Below are positions 30,820-43,397 of a stretch of 64,000 nucleotides of DNA, one piece after another. The position numbers and the translations under genes are program-made. The DNA is taken from the NCBI GenBank assembly GCA_036250225.1, contig JAPZLL010000022.1, positions 62,001 through 126,000 of the forward strand. Direction: 5' to 3'. Every line of letters begins with the position of its first letter. Positions within the stretch are counted from its first letter, which is position 1. Under the pieces are notes generated by a model. That model made no database searches and was not told the DNA's origin. It worked only from the letters and a program-made list of their open reading frames with translations. This DNA is from Cercophora sp. LCS_1 (lineage: Eukaryota > Ascomycota > Sordariomycetes > Sordariales > Lasiosphaeriaceae).

Positions 30820-33241
30820 CTACAATGTGGGGTTGTAGATACGCTCCTTGATGAACTTATCAAGGGCCGGGTCGCCCCACTCCTCCCACTCAACCCACTG
30901 TTCTTCTGGAAGCTGGCTGACACCATCACGTCGAGCGGCCTTCATCACCTCACGAGCCACGATGATGCTGGCCTCGCGGACGCGCTCGATCCGGGGATAG
31001 ATCAAACCCTTGTGGATCTCCTCAGCGTTGAGCGAGCCGGCAAGGGCAGCAGCCGACGTGTAGATCATGTTGTCTGTCACGCGGCTGGCTTTGGCGAGAA
31101 TGGCACCCAGACCAATACCAGGGAAGACATAGACGTTGTTACCCTGGTTGGGGTGGTAGGTGATGGCGTGATCGCCGTTCTTAACGGTGAAGCTGGAGAA
31201 GGGCGAGCCAGAGGCGAAGATGACAGTGCCGTCGGTCCATGTGACGGCCTGTTCAAAGGTGCACTCGGCCTTGGTGAGAGGGTTGCTCAGAGGGAAGAGA
31301 ATGGGCCTGCGGCCGAGGCCGCCAGCATCGACAGAGGCCTTGAGGGCGCGGACGACGGACTCGGTGAAGACGCCAAAGGTGGCGGTCAGGCCGACTAGGG
31401 CTGTGGGCTTGACATACTCGATGACCTCCTCCAGAGAGCGGAACTGGTGGCCGTTGTTGTCGGTGCGGGCAAAGTACTTCTTGTGCTCGGCAAGCTTGTC
31501 GCCGCGGTCCTTGGTCACAAGGCCCTTGGTGTCGACAAGCCAGAACTTGTCCTTGGCGGCTTGCTCTGAGAGGCCGCGCTTGGTGTAGAACTCGACCAAT
31601 TGCTTGGCCACACCCACACCCGCGGAACCGGCGCCCATGAACACCAGCCGCTGCTCCTCGATGGGGACCCCGGACAGATTTACCGCGCCGATGTACCTGC
31701 GTGGGGTTGTTAGTCAGGGGAACAGGGGGGTTGCGTCACGTCACGTGGCGGATGCACGGGACGTGGGGGTCTTTTTTTTTCCGACTTACCCTCCCAAGAC
31801 AACGGCACCCGTTCCCTGGATGTCGTCATTGAACGACTTGTACTTGTTGCGGTAGCGGTCCAGGTAGTTGAACGCCTTCTCGCTCTCAAAATCCTCGAAC
31901 TGCACCACCATGTTAGGGTACACCTCAGCCGCCGCCTCCATGAACTCGTCCATGAACTCTTGCTGCTCGGCCACCGGGATGCGCTTCTGGCGCAGACCCA
32001 GGTAGAGCGGGTCCTTGAGATTCGTCTCATTGGCGGTGCCGCAGTCAAGCACAATGGGGAGCGTCTTCTCGGGGTGGATACCGGCCGCGGCCGTGTACAG
32101 GGCAAGCTTGCCGATCTGTTGCGTTGTGGATGCACGTCAATTTAACCGTCCAAAGCGCTGGGGCTCAAGTGGAGGACGCTGCCTGCCGAACGACTTACCG
32201 GAATGCCCACACCGTTGACTCCCAGGTCGCCGAGCCCGAGAATGCGGGATCCGTCCGTGACGACGCAAATCTCGGGATTGGGGTACGGCCAATTTTTGAG
32301 AATGGTGCGGATTGAGCGCCGCTGCTTGATCGAGATGTACAACGCCTCGGGACGTGTGTACAGTGTTGAGTACTGCAGGCAGACGTCACCAATGGTGGGA
32401 GTGTACACCAAAGGCATGAGCTCCTTCGCGTGGTCGACAAGGAGGCGGTAGAACAAGTCGACGTTCTGGCCCTTGATCGACGACAGGTAGAGGTACTTGT
32501 CGATGCCCGTCTGGCGAGACCGGATCATCTTGAGGGCGCGCTCGCACTGCTTGTCGGCATCCTCGAGGACATGAGGGATCAAGCCCGTCAGATTCTTTGA
32601 CACCCGCTGCTCGGGCGTGAACGAGAGACCTGAACACGATGGGCAATTCATATTAGCGGGCTGATGAGAGGTTACAGGGCGATGTGCATGCGGAGGCGGA
32701 GGAGGTGGCTGATATGGGTGGGAAGAGAGTTGGGAAGTCAAAGTTGAAGAAGAGGAGAAACGCAAATAGAGAGGTGCGGACGTGCGAGACGACTGCATGA
32801 CTCTGCGCAGCGAGACCAGTGAGGCCCGGCGGGGATTGGGCTTCATGACGGGACTGAGAAGAAAGGTGACGAGTGGACTGGGATCTGGCGGCGTCGAAGC
32901 TTACCTTTATTCCACATTGGCTCATTGAGGATCTGGTAGCCCAGGGCTTGGTTCTCCGAAATATACTCTGTTGTGGCATACTGGCGCACCTCGCCAAAGT
33001 GGTTCTGGGCGTAGCCCCGGAGGGTATCAAGGTTCGCCATGCGCATAGCTTCTTCGATGGTGGAAATGTCGACCGAGGACATGGGGTTTGCGGCGGAGAT
33101 CCTGCGCGATGATGAGATGGACATGCGCTTGTTGCTGGTAGATATAGACGACTGCGACGAGCGGCCTATCGACGACGAGGGCGAGGTCGACCGAGGCGTT
33201 GAAATATCAGAGCTGGAAGTGCTGTAGGAGTACGACGCCAT
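30820..33241 (-). CDS. NAD-dependent malic enzyme
   Basis: Minus-strand exons 33241-32905, 32629-32199, 32115-31790 and 31696-30820 give 656 residues. The enzyme oxidatively decarboxylates malate to pyruvate. Conserved blocks are continuous across introns: SFTPEQRVSKNLTG, YTPTIGDVCLQYS, TDGSRILGLGDLG, QFEDFESEKAF, FNDDIQGTGAVVLGG and LFMGAGSAGVGVA (dinucleotide-binding loop). The Asp and Glu metal ligands in the FEDFESEKA and DDIQGTG blocks are present. Intron 1 is unusually long (275 nt). With this start the N-terminus is Ser-rich (MASYSYSTSSSD) and not a convincing mitochondrial presequence, but the frame stays open for 145 more codons upstream to an ATG at 33676, where a basic, acid-poor sequence is encoded. 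Cytosolic versus mitochondrial location is therefore open. Confidence 0.93.
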
Positions 33242-36200
33242 TGCATGTGCGAACGAGGGGAGAAAAAGACTGCAGATCCACGGGGTGAGGGTGAGGTCGA
33301 TGTACGGAGTGACCAGCTGAAGTACCGGGAGGATGCCGGCGGCGGACGGCTTCGTGGAGGGGGAGGGGGGTGGCCTGTTGTGGGTGATGGCGCGGTATTG
33401 TCCGGAATTGGTATTATTAGAATTACGCCTGGGTCCGGGACCAGCAAGTCTTTTGGCAAGCGCAGCTGCAGGATTCGTATTAGACTGGGCCACCAGAGCC
33501 TTTGTCAACAATAACGACAGTTGAAGGGTTCGTCCGATCCGCTTGTTTGTGAGGGCTAGCCGGCTTAAAACCTTTTGCACTCGCACCACACCGAGCGCGA
33601 GCCTTGCCCACGGTGCCAGCTTTTTACCCATGCGAGCCCAGCTGTGATGAAGGAAACGCGCGAAGGCCGCTCGCAAAACTGTGACAGAGGCCTGTCTGGC
33701 GGTTTCGATGTGCGTTTCAAGCGCCGCCGTGCCCTGCTACCGCCGCAGGAACAGGGCCTAGAAACAACCAAGCAATTAAAACAATGAAAAATTAAGTTTG
33801 TTATTTTCGTCAGGGCACCCGAAACCACCCGGTGGAGGTGCCGCGGTTTGTATCAGGTACCAACCGGTACGGAGTATCCGTTCGCGACCAACCGAGGGAA
33901 GGGATGGGACGGGGGAGGGTGCCCAGCGCAGCGACAAACGCTGTGACGAACCTGGACGACAAGGGCGGGGTGTGTTGAGGCGTTTCTTGGGGAACTCTGG
34001 CTGGCGGCTGGAAGAAGGAAAGGGGATGAACGAGGCAATTGAGCAGAGATCGGGGCGCCGAGGTGGGTTCTGCTACGAAAGTGACTAAGAAAATTGCTTC
34101 GAGCACCGAACGTGCCTTCCAGGCCTGATTGCAATTACGCTTCTCAACTTGGTGCTCCTGCCGATTCCGATTTTGATTGATTCTAATTGCATCTTCCAAC
34201 CAGTCAATTTCTGTTGGGCTGACCGCTGATTGCTGTTGGGAAGTTCAAGTTTTTTTTTTCTTGCAACTCGGACTCCCGTGCCGGTCGGGATACGTCACGG
34301 CGTTCGGTGTAAGCTGCGGCGCAAGGCTGCTGCCCTGTGTCAGACCCAAGTCCCGACGCACTTCGTACCGACAAGCGCATCGCTGCGCCATGTGAAGGGA
34401 AGCCAGGGTACCATCACATCTGCAGCTAGACGATGGGTAATGTCCGGAAAACTCATCCGTCGCCGAGACCTGCACCCAGGACAACAACACCCAGGGGTCG
34501 GAGTCATCGTCGACCTGGGAATGTGAAAACGAGGGGCACCAGGCGGACATCCCCAACCGGCTGTGATGATATTCCCTCTCTACGAAGTACTTGAGCGATA
34601 AACACGACTGCGATTGAGTTGTTTTGTGGTGAGAAAGGCCTCCAGCGGTAGCGGACACTGGATACAGGTTGTTGGCTGCAAATACATCTTCCCCTTTGGG
34701 ACTCAGGGCTCGTCCCGATCCGCTGGGAGGTATCCTCGGTGGTCATTTGTGCCGGCAGGCAGAAGGTCGGCTACCGGAACAGAGTTGAGCTGCGGGAGAT
34801 AGTGCCCCACTATCTTTCCCCATCGGTTACCTAAAATGTGACAGAAGCTCTGGAGCGTTCGAAACCACTCCACATCAGACGAATCGCAGAACACACCAAG
34901 ACTTGAATGAGGCTTTCATCACAGCTTCAATCTCGCACACAGCCGCTGGCAAGTTCTCCATCACACCCGACACGGGCCATTAATCGCTATCTATGCAAAG
35001 GCTGCGCGATATGGCACACCATCAGCGCGATATAAAGGCAATGGTGGTGAGATAAGAGCAAAAGGTCGCACTTGGACAGACTGAGTAAGCTGAGCATCGA
35101 TGTACCGATACATGTGGTTGCCCATGCCCAAACATGGCCCCTGGGGAAGCAGGAGGTTGTCGGCGGGTCCTTGGTGGGGCCTCAGGGGCCAGCCCGGGGA
35201 ACGCACGCGGCGCATGCATGGATTTCGCCAAATTCTTCCCCGACTCTTCCCGATATCAAGACAAGGATGCGACGCCTTCTGCAAGACAGACAAGACAGGC
35301 AAGACATGTTGCCTGGTTGAGATGGGGCCTGCAAGCCCAGTCCAAAGCGTGAAACGGAGCCAAGTCTGCGAACCCACTGCTCTCAAACGCTCTTCTGGTC
35401 GTCTCATCGGTGGGCTTGTCCATTGGCCTGTCTTGTCGGTCTCCTTGACCCCAACCCCGTCAGCCACAGGCTCATCACGAATCGAACGAATCAAAAGCGA
35501 TGTGTTTCTCATAAGCCGTTTTAGAGCACCTGTAAACGACGACACAGTTAGTTGGCGAAGTCCCGGAACCGCCCAGGGGAGATGTCGAGTGTGTGATGGG
35601 AACGAAAAGCGGATGCAGGTTGGGCGTGAACCAAGACATGGCTTTTTGTTGGGGTTGAATTCGATCCTCTTGTCACACAGGTCGGCCGGTCATGCGCACA
35701 GCTATTGATGCGACGGTCTGTGAGTTGAGCCTCTCGATTCGGCGGACGAGCTGTCTGATCTTCTCTCCCGTCGCGGCACAGCAATCTCTGCTCTGTGGTT
35801 TCGTCGGGAGAGGGCTTGTTGGTTGCATTGATGCTTCCAGATCGACTTCTTCCCTGCTTCGAATCAGAGACCTTCGGATGGTTCCTCGCTCTGAATTTCA
35901 CACCCTATCCGATGGGCGTCACCGTATACATTCACTGCCGCGGGAGCTTGCGGGACAACGTCGAGGGCAGCTCAACCCAGCCATTCGAACGTGACTGCTC
36001 AATGACGCGATTGAATACTAGGAACGCGTGAGCAGGTCAATTTCCTCGAATGCCCCGTACGGTGGCGCTTCCCGATGGGGCCCTCGGCCGTTGACCGGCG
36101 GCGTTCGCCAAGTCTCGATCTGACTCTCGGCCCCGGAAGGCGGCCACATGACCGGTCCGCAACCTGAAGGCTGGAATGCGCACGGCACCCGGGCATCACC

Positions 36201-37304
36201 GCCTTTGCGCTCACGTAAAAACAACAAGGGGCAACAGAGCGGAGAAGCCAAACCCAGTTAGAATGGTCGCGTATTGTCAGACATGGCGGCGGCAACGCCT
36301 GCGTTCCCAATCTCCAGAATCGATATTCGCAACCGGCACCGGCATCATGAGTCAAACCTTTGAGGGGAACAAAAAAAGAAGGGCTTGGACAGCAGGGTGT
36401 GGGACCCACACCCACGATTGCTCCACGCAGCTCTCCGCATCGATCTCACCGCCTCACCCTTTTTGGAAAGGGCTCAAGTTCAGATCCCCCAGCCAAGCCT
36501 CCCCCAGCGGAAGCTACCCCGGCGACCCCAGATTTTGCAAAGACATGGGCTTGTGACTGACAGTCTGACGCTGCTCCCTTGCAAACGAGGAACTAGGTTG
36601 ACAAGGACAACGCAGGTCACACGGGACTCTGAACTTTCCAGCCCCTGTCAACAGGTGTTTTTTTTTTTTTTTTTTTACGTAGCCATCAACAGTGACAACT
36701 TCCTTGCCATATCAACGTGATGAATGGGGGAAGCACAGGACAATTTCACCTCGATGCTCACATGCTCTGAAATGTTTGCATCCCACAGCCCACGCCCACC
36801 ATCCCCCGGTCTTCCCCGACTTGGGCGGGTCTCCTGGTCGGTTAGCCTCACAGGCGTGACTTTATGTTGGAAGAATGGGGAATCTCAGGGACCGTTTGTT
36901 CGGATCACAATGTGTCTAGTGACATTGGATGATAGCCGCTGGCACATCAATCCACCCTTGCCTACTTGTACAATACAATACATGACTGTTCATTTACACG
37001 CCTTCCTCCTTCTACATCTCATGCCGGGCTATGGCCTCATTCATGCTCCTCAATTCCGAGGTAGCATATGTGACCGAAGCAAACTCCCGTGTCAACTCTC
37101 TTCCCTGACCCTCCGATCTTGTGGTCGATTTGAGTGTTGGTGGGAAAGTACGCCCGCGCTCTCTCTCCCACCTCCCACACACATGTACACCATCCACGGC
37201 AACGTCGGGAGGAAAAACACTGTTCGTTGCAACCGGAGAAAGACAAAATCTGAGCCCTGCTTTTGATCTACCTCACACCCCGACATCTGGAAGGACGTGG
37301 CTGA
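33242..37304. other. 4-kb region without recognised gene
   Basis: Bases 33242-33676 keep the malic enzyme frame open. Beyond that, only short ORFs without motifs occur on both strands up to RAD7. A run of 19 T lies at 36658-36676. I saw no tRNA, terminal repeats or recognisable transposon remnant. Confidence 0.5.
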
Positions 37305-39438
37305 TTAGTCGTCGTTCCCGTCAATCACCATCCCCAATGCATTAGGCAACCCGATGAGGAGTTTGTCCCGTGGCACACGGATATCCTTGACCTTCATGCA
37401 TCCAAAGATGATCAGCTTCCGCAGGTTGGGGCAGCTACGAAATATACTGCCGACGACAAAGTCCGTGACTTGCTCGCAAAAGCTAATCTCGAGGATCGTG
37501 AGGTCTGGGTATACGTTCTGGGGACCGAACACTTCCTCAAAAGCGGCTGCTTCAATGTGCCGGCAGCCATATATGTTCAGCTGCCTGAGCTTGTGACCTG
37601 AATGAGCCATCAAGGCTTTGAAGCCTTTGGAGCACAACCCCGAGCCATCCGGGTTCTCGCGAGGTTGCACCGAGTCGAGATGGCGACAGTTCTGGACATC
37701 AATAAACTCGAGTTCCCTGTTCTGCCAGTCTGTGAAGAGGCGAGCGAATCCCTCATCCGTCATAACTTCGCTGTCGGTGATGCGGAGTTTTTTCAGGGAG
37801 CGACATTTGTTGTGGATGGCGTCGAGGACGGTGTTATCTGCGTCGGGGACTCTGGTGAGTGAAAGAGTCTCGAGGTTGGCACCTATTGCGCTCAATAGAT
37901 TCACGAAGACATCGGAGTGGATGTGCTCGCGAAGATCTAGACTCAGATGTCGAAGGGATTTGATCTTGGCGATCGCGTTGATGCCGTTTGCGCTGACTCG
38001 CTGGTTGCTGGTGGGCTCTGGCGTTAGCATGCCTTCGTATCACCAGCGCCAATGTATTGTGATTGACAGGTCACCAAGGTTAGGTGGGCAGAAAATATGA
38101 CACCGTTGGGAGTTGGAACTTACTGTTCAACCTTGAGGCGCTCCAGCGACGGGCAGGTTGTTTCGAGAAGCGCGAGAATATCGTTCCCGAAATGCTTATC
38201 CGTCCAGTATACGCGCAGTGACTTCAAGGATTGACCCTTCTTCTCGAGAAACTCTTTCCATTTGGTTTCAGACAAGAGGTTGGCACCATGGAGGTAAAAA
38301 GATTCGAGGGCGATGTGTCGAGAGAGTAGATAATCCATCACTTCATCTTTGAAGTGAACGCCATTGCAGATTTTGAGGGTTCTGAGGTTTGGCACTGTCT
38401 GGAGCACACGAACATAGTCATCTGCCGTGAGCTTTGCGCCGTCGTATATCATGACTTCCTCTGCTGACGGTTGAAGGAAGAGGCTCAGTGTCCGGGGGTT
38501 GAGCAAGCGGTGCTTCGACAGTTTACGGGCAATCTTGTCGATAACAGCTGAGGGTAGATCGCCCAAGTCCTCGGCGAGATCAATGTTCTTAGCAAGTGTC
38601 TCGATACACAAGGTCATTAGGCTTTTTGCGCCAGGCCGGTAGGTGCCGTCAAGGATGTTGCTCTGCATTTGCCGACGCCCGGAAATTGCAGCACCAACCC
38701 GCTTCGCCTTCTTTTTGGGGACGGAGTTGTCTTTGTCAAGTTCCTTCCCACAGGGGCTGCAGAGGAGCCCTCCATCGGGTGAGTTGCGGGAGTAAGCGGT
38801 GACTGTGAATCGCTTTCCACAGACAGCACAATTTTCCATCTGACCGGGAAGAGGAGCGGCCCGTTGCTGAAAGATGGCCCTGGCGATGTCGTCGTCGTCT
38901 TCAGAGTTGTCGTCTTTCCGCTTCCGCTTCTCTTTTTGAAACTTCTTGCTGGCTTTGATCTTCTCAACGATCTTTTGCTCCTTCTTGCGTTTCTCCTCGG
39001 CTGCACTAGCACGCCCACTTCGTCCTCTTCTAGTTGTGCCCGAGACAATCTCATCATCATTGACGTCATCATCATTCGCTGCTGCGGATGTAGATGCTAC
39101 ACCTTGATCACTCTGTTGGTCGGCAGCGGTGCCGGTGGTCTGGTCCGCTGCTCTTCTCCGTGCCTCTGCGTCCAAACGGATTTGGTTTGCCGAGATATTG
39201 TGAGACTGTCAGAGTTAGCAGAAGGGACCTGAGATGTCCAAGTAGCAACCTACAGCCAAAAAGTCGGTAAGGGCCGACTGTCTGTTTCAAAAACACCCCG
39301 GTTAACTCTGAGAGACTCGGAATCAACCGAGCTCAACTTACGGGCCCATGATACGGCGCTGCCGATTTGGTCGAGACCTAATTACATCGTTAGTTTGTCG
39401 AGAATGAATTGCATCAGGCCTGGGGGTGGAACTGACAT
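37305..39438 (-). CDS. RAD7: DNA repair protein Rad7 (NEF4 subunit)
   Basis: Minus-strand exons 39438-39437, 39377-39342, 39282-39255, 39205-38124 and 38007-37305 encode 616 residues. Rad7 pairs with Rad16 to recognise lesions in non-transcribed DNA during global nucleotide excision repair and serves in an Elongin/cullin ubiquitin ligase. The N-terminus reads MSRPNRQRR then GPQSALTDFLASHNIS, the Rad7 signature. A Lys/Glu-rich segment follows, then the Rad7 zinc finger (CAVCGKRF ... LCSPC, about residues 147-175) and leucine-rich repeats to the end (PNLRTLKICNG, LRQLNIYGCRHIE, LTILEISFCEQVTD). The start codon is split: AT at 39438-39437 and G at 39377, across a 59-nt intron with an ACTAAC branch. 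If that intron is ignored, the first Met would be the one in IMGPQS. RAD16 is the divergent neighbour. Confidence 0.9.
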
Positions 39439-40147
39439 CTTCAATGATACGCCTTGATTCAGAGACTCCGAGAAAACGAGGCGCAACTTGATGGTGTCGT
39501 GAGAAGACGAAAGTGCGGCAACTCTCAAGGCTGTCGGAGCTATCGGTGTCCGAGTAGTCAGACACGTCGAACGCGATGAGGGCAAAAAGCAATTTAACCT
39601 CGAACGCCAATCCACCTGACTTTGCGTGCTTCTCAGTGGCCAGCGGAAAGGGAGAACCGTGCACAAGGAAAGAGGCAAGAAGCTGCCTAATAAAAGAGGC
39701 TGCGCTCAATAAAGGCTCACTGAAAGCACGTGACCGCGCGTCAAAAGTAACGCGCCTTCCCTCTCAGTTGCCCGCCTCCCTAAGCAAGTCCGACCAATCC
39801 CCTGAGAGTGGCAAGGACCCTAACTCCCGCCCACATTCGGCCTCCTGCCTGTCTTTTGTCTTGTCTCTTTCTTCCTGCAAAAAGTGCCTGGTTTCTCTTT
39901 AACTTGCGGCAATAGCCCGGGAACTTTTCACGGCTGTCTTTGAGTTGGAGTGGGTGTCGCAGGTCGTTCCCCGCCTTGGCTGGCCATTTGTGCAGCCTGA
40001 CGAACGACGCCAACTTTTGTTCCCCATTCCGTCTTGAGGAACCTGGTGCCTTTGCGTCAACTACACCGCGACCCTTCTCAAGAATTTTCTTTTCCACCCC
40101 CCATTCGTCACCTCTAAGGCGAACCACACAACTCAACTGTGAAGAAG
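39439..40147. promoter_or_regulatory. Shared RAD7/RAD16 intergenic region
   Basis: About 0.7 kb separates the two divergent start codons, so the promoters must lie within it. It includes leader sequence on both sides and several CT-rich tracts towards RAD16. I could not assign a specific binding site with confidence. Confidence 0.6.
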
Positions 40148-43100
40148 ATGGCACGAACAAGGAGGTCGGTAGCCGCTGGCAAGAGTGATAATGCTGGTAT
40201 GTATCCTGTATCCCTCCCAGTTTTAATACTTCAGAAAAGGGTCCAGTTCTGCTATACATTTCGATGAAAACTGGGGGGGAAATGCTACTTATGCTAACTC
40301 AAATGTCAAAGCCAATTCTGAGCTTCAGCCTGTCTTGTCTGGCGCCGCTCCGCCTTCAAAGCGGTCTCGTGGGCGACCTCCCAAGGCTGTGGTTGCAAGC
40401 CGAGATATTTCGTCTACAACAACGCCCGCAGACTCAATATCAGGGGACAGCGAATACCAAACACCGCTCACTAGTAATGCAGCAACACCGACACCGGTAG
40501 AGCCCAAGCCTGCTTCGGCAAGACGTTCTGGCCGGATTGAAATTCGTTTGCCGTCTTCTAGACCTAGCGCAACCAGCCAAACCCTGCGAAACCAACATGG
40601 TCTTTACGCTATGAACAACAAGCGTAAGCGAGATGTCATTCAAGATAGCGAAGATGAGGATGAGGATACCAATCACGATGCGAAGCTCGCACGCATTCTT
40701 CAGGACGAGGAAGATGCAGCAGCCGCAGCTGAACTGGCAGCATCAGTTGACGATGGTACTAATGATTTCACCCGCCGCTCGCGGCGTGGTGAGACTCTGA
40801 CAGTACCGAGCAAGATCGAGGATGGCGATGAAGATGGCGATGAAGATGAAGATGGAGATGAAGAAGATGATGAAGACGACGAGGAACCGTATGTTCCCGC
40901 TCGGCGCGCTGCCAGGAGGGCGACAGCAACTAAAGCCAAAATCTCCATTCCTGATTCCGAAGAGGATGATGATAGCTTTCTCTCCGAGGCTCCTAATGAC
41001 GAGGACGATAGCGACGACTTGAATCAGCCTCTGAGTAGACGACGGGGAATACGACCCTCGAACCCACCTGAGGGCGATGGTGGCGATGAGGATGTTGATG
41101 TTGATGATGACGAGGATGACGAGGATGACGAGGATGACGAGGATGATGACAGTGTCGACGGTAGCGCACCTAGACACAGGGTCATTCCTGAGCGCCGCCG
41201 GGCATACAGAGCTTATCACAGCGGGCGCCGAGCTCGAAACGACCGGGACCGCCTCGAGCACCATCATCCGGAGTTGCTGACCATGTGGAAAGATCTGGAG
41301 AACATGCCAATCCTCAAAGCTGGCAAAGCAGATCAACCCACATCCATATCACGGCAGCTCAAGCCATTCCAGCTCGAGGGTTTGGCCTGGATGAAAGAAA
41401 TGGAGAAGACGGAATGGAAGGGTGGGCTTCTCGGGGACGAAATGGGCCTTGGAAAGACAATCCAGGCAGTTTCTCTGATCATGTCCGACTTCCCGGCCAA
41501 GAAGCCGACACTAGTCCTCGTTCCTCCAGTGGCGTTGATGCAGTGGATGACGGAGATTGAGTCGTACACAGACGGAACGCTCAAGACCCTCGTTCTTCAC
41601 GGCACAAACTCCAAGTCCAAGGGCTTGACTGTCAAGGACATCAAGAAGTACGATGTCATCATCATGTCCTACAACAGCCTCGAGTCCATGTACCGCAAGC
41701 AGGAAAAGGGCTTCCAGCGCAAAGAGGGTCTGTACAAGGAGAAGTCTGTCATTCACCAGACGGAGTTCCACCGCGCCATTTTGGACGAGGCACACAGCAT
41801 CAAGACCCGTACGACTATGACAGCCAAAGCTTGCTTCGCCCTCAAGGTCACTTACAGGTGGTGCCTCACGGGTACGCCACTCCAGAATCGCATCGGCGAG
41901 TTCTTTTCTCTGATCAGGTTCCTCAACATCCGCCCTTTTGCCAGCTACCTGTGCAAACAATGCCCCTGCTCAACCCTGGAGTGGAGTATGGGTGATGACA
42001 ACCGCTGTAAGCAATGCAAGCATGGTGGAATGCAACACGTATCGGTCTTCAACCAGGAGCTTCTCAATCCGATCCAGAGATACGGCAACCTAGGCCCAGG
42101 AAAGGACGCCTTCAAAAAGCTTCGAGTCATGACAGATCGCATCATGTTGCGTCGGCTGAAGAAAGATCACACGAATGCCATGGAGCTTCCCGTCAAAGAA
42201 ATCAACGTCGAGCGGCAGTTTTTCGGCGAGGAAGAGAACGACTTCGCCAACAGCATCATGACCAATGGCCAGCGGAAATTCGACACGTATGTTGCGACCG
42301 GCGTGCTCCTCAACAACTACGCCAATATCTTCGGTCTCATCATGCAGATGCGCCAAGTCGCTGACCATCCCGATTTGATCCTGAAGAAGAATAGCGAGGG
42401 CGGCCAGAATGTGCTTGTCTGCAACATCTGCGACGAGCCAGCGGAAGATGCCATCAGGTCTAGGTGCAAGCATGACTTCTGCCGCGCATGCGCCAAAAGC
42501 TATCTGAACTCGTCTACGGAGCCAAACTGCCCTCAGTGCCATATTCCGCTATCGATTGACCTTGAGCAGCCCGAGATCGAGCAAGACGAGGTCCTGGTCA
42601 AGAAGTCCTCCATCATCAACCGTATCAAGATGGAGAATTGGACGTCCTCGTCCAAGATCGAGTTGTTGGTGCACAAGCTCCACAAGCTGCGTTCGGATCA
42701 CGCATCCCACAAATCTATCATCTTCTCCCAGTTTACCACCATGCTGCAGCTCATTGAGTGGCGTCTACGCCGTGCAGGCATCACCACAGTCATGCTTGAT
42801 GGAAGCATGTCACCTGCCCAGAGACAAGCTTCAATCGAGCACTTCATGAAGAATGCAGATGTCGAGTGCTTTTTAGTTTCGCTGAAAGCAGGCGGAGTTG
42901 CTCTCAACCTGACGGAAGCCTCTCACGTCTTCATTGTCGATCCGTAAGTTCGCTTCCACATTTACTCCCCTCCGTGATATCCGTAATATACTAATCCGGT
43001 CTCACAGCTGGTGGAACCCTGCCGCGTAAGTGATAAATCGCTTTATTCTCATCCCCACCACCGATGATGCCCATCATCAAACAACTCGTACCCAGCTCGT

Positions 43101-43397
43101 TCTCTGGGAGGTCTGCTCGAGCTCATGAAGGGATTGCTTGTGGTTGATGCGGCGTATTCCTGTTTCAAGACTAACTTCGTGAACAGGGAGTGGCAATCCG
43201 CTGATCGATGCCATCGAATCGGCCAAACACGGCCCTGCACGATTACACGGTTGTGTATCGAAGATTCGGTGGAGAGCCGCATGGTTCTTCTTCAAGAGAA
43301 AAAGACCAACATGATCAACTCGACGATCAACGCAGATGACGCGGCTATGGAATCACTGAGTCCTGAGGATCTTCAGTTTCTGTTTAGGGGTTCCTAA
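40148..43397 (+). CDS. RAD16: DNA repair ATPase/E3 ligase Rad16 (NEF4 subunit)
   Basis: Exons 40148-40196, 40312-42943, 43008-43025 and 43187-43397 give 969 residues. Rad16 is a SNF2-family translocase with an embedded RING finger that remodels chromatin and recruits repair factors in global excision repair. Order of parts: a disordered N-terminus with long Asp/Glu runs (residues about 100-300), the Walker A block DEMGLGKT near residue 393, DEAH near 508, TGTPLQNR, a C3HC4 RING (CNICDEPAEDAIRSRCKHDFC) near 719, and the helicase C domain ending in SADRCHRIGQTRP. The RING inserted between the two helicase halves distinguishes Rad16 from other SNF2 ATPases. The third exon is only 18 nt and carries part of the WWNPA motif. 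Rad7 is encoded immediately upstream in the opposite direction. Confidence 0.96.
43008..43025 (+). other. RAD16: 18-nt microexon of RAD16
   Basis: It supplies c tgg tgg aac cct gcc gc between a 64-nt and a 161-nt intron, restoring the invariant WWNPA of SNF2 motif V. Skipping it would be in frame but delete six codons from the ATPase core. Confidence 0.9.

Noticed and set aside
36385..37286. Several overlapping ORFs on both strands
   Set aside because: No motif or splice structure; one spans the 19-T run, which gives a Phe repeat.
40743..41336. Minus-strand ORF with Ile/Val runs
   Set aside because: Antisense of the acidic repeat region in RAD16, same artefact as above.
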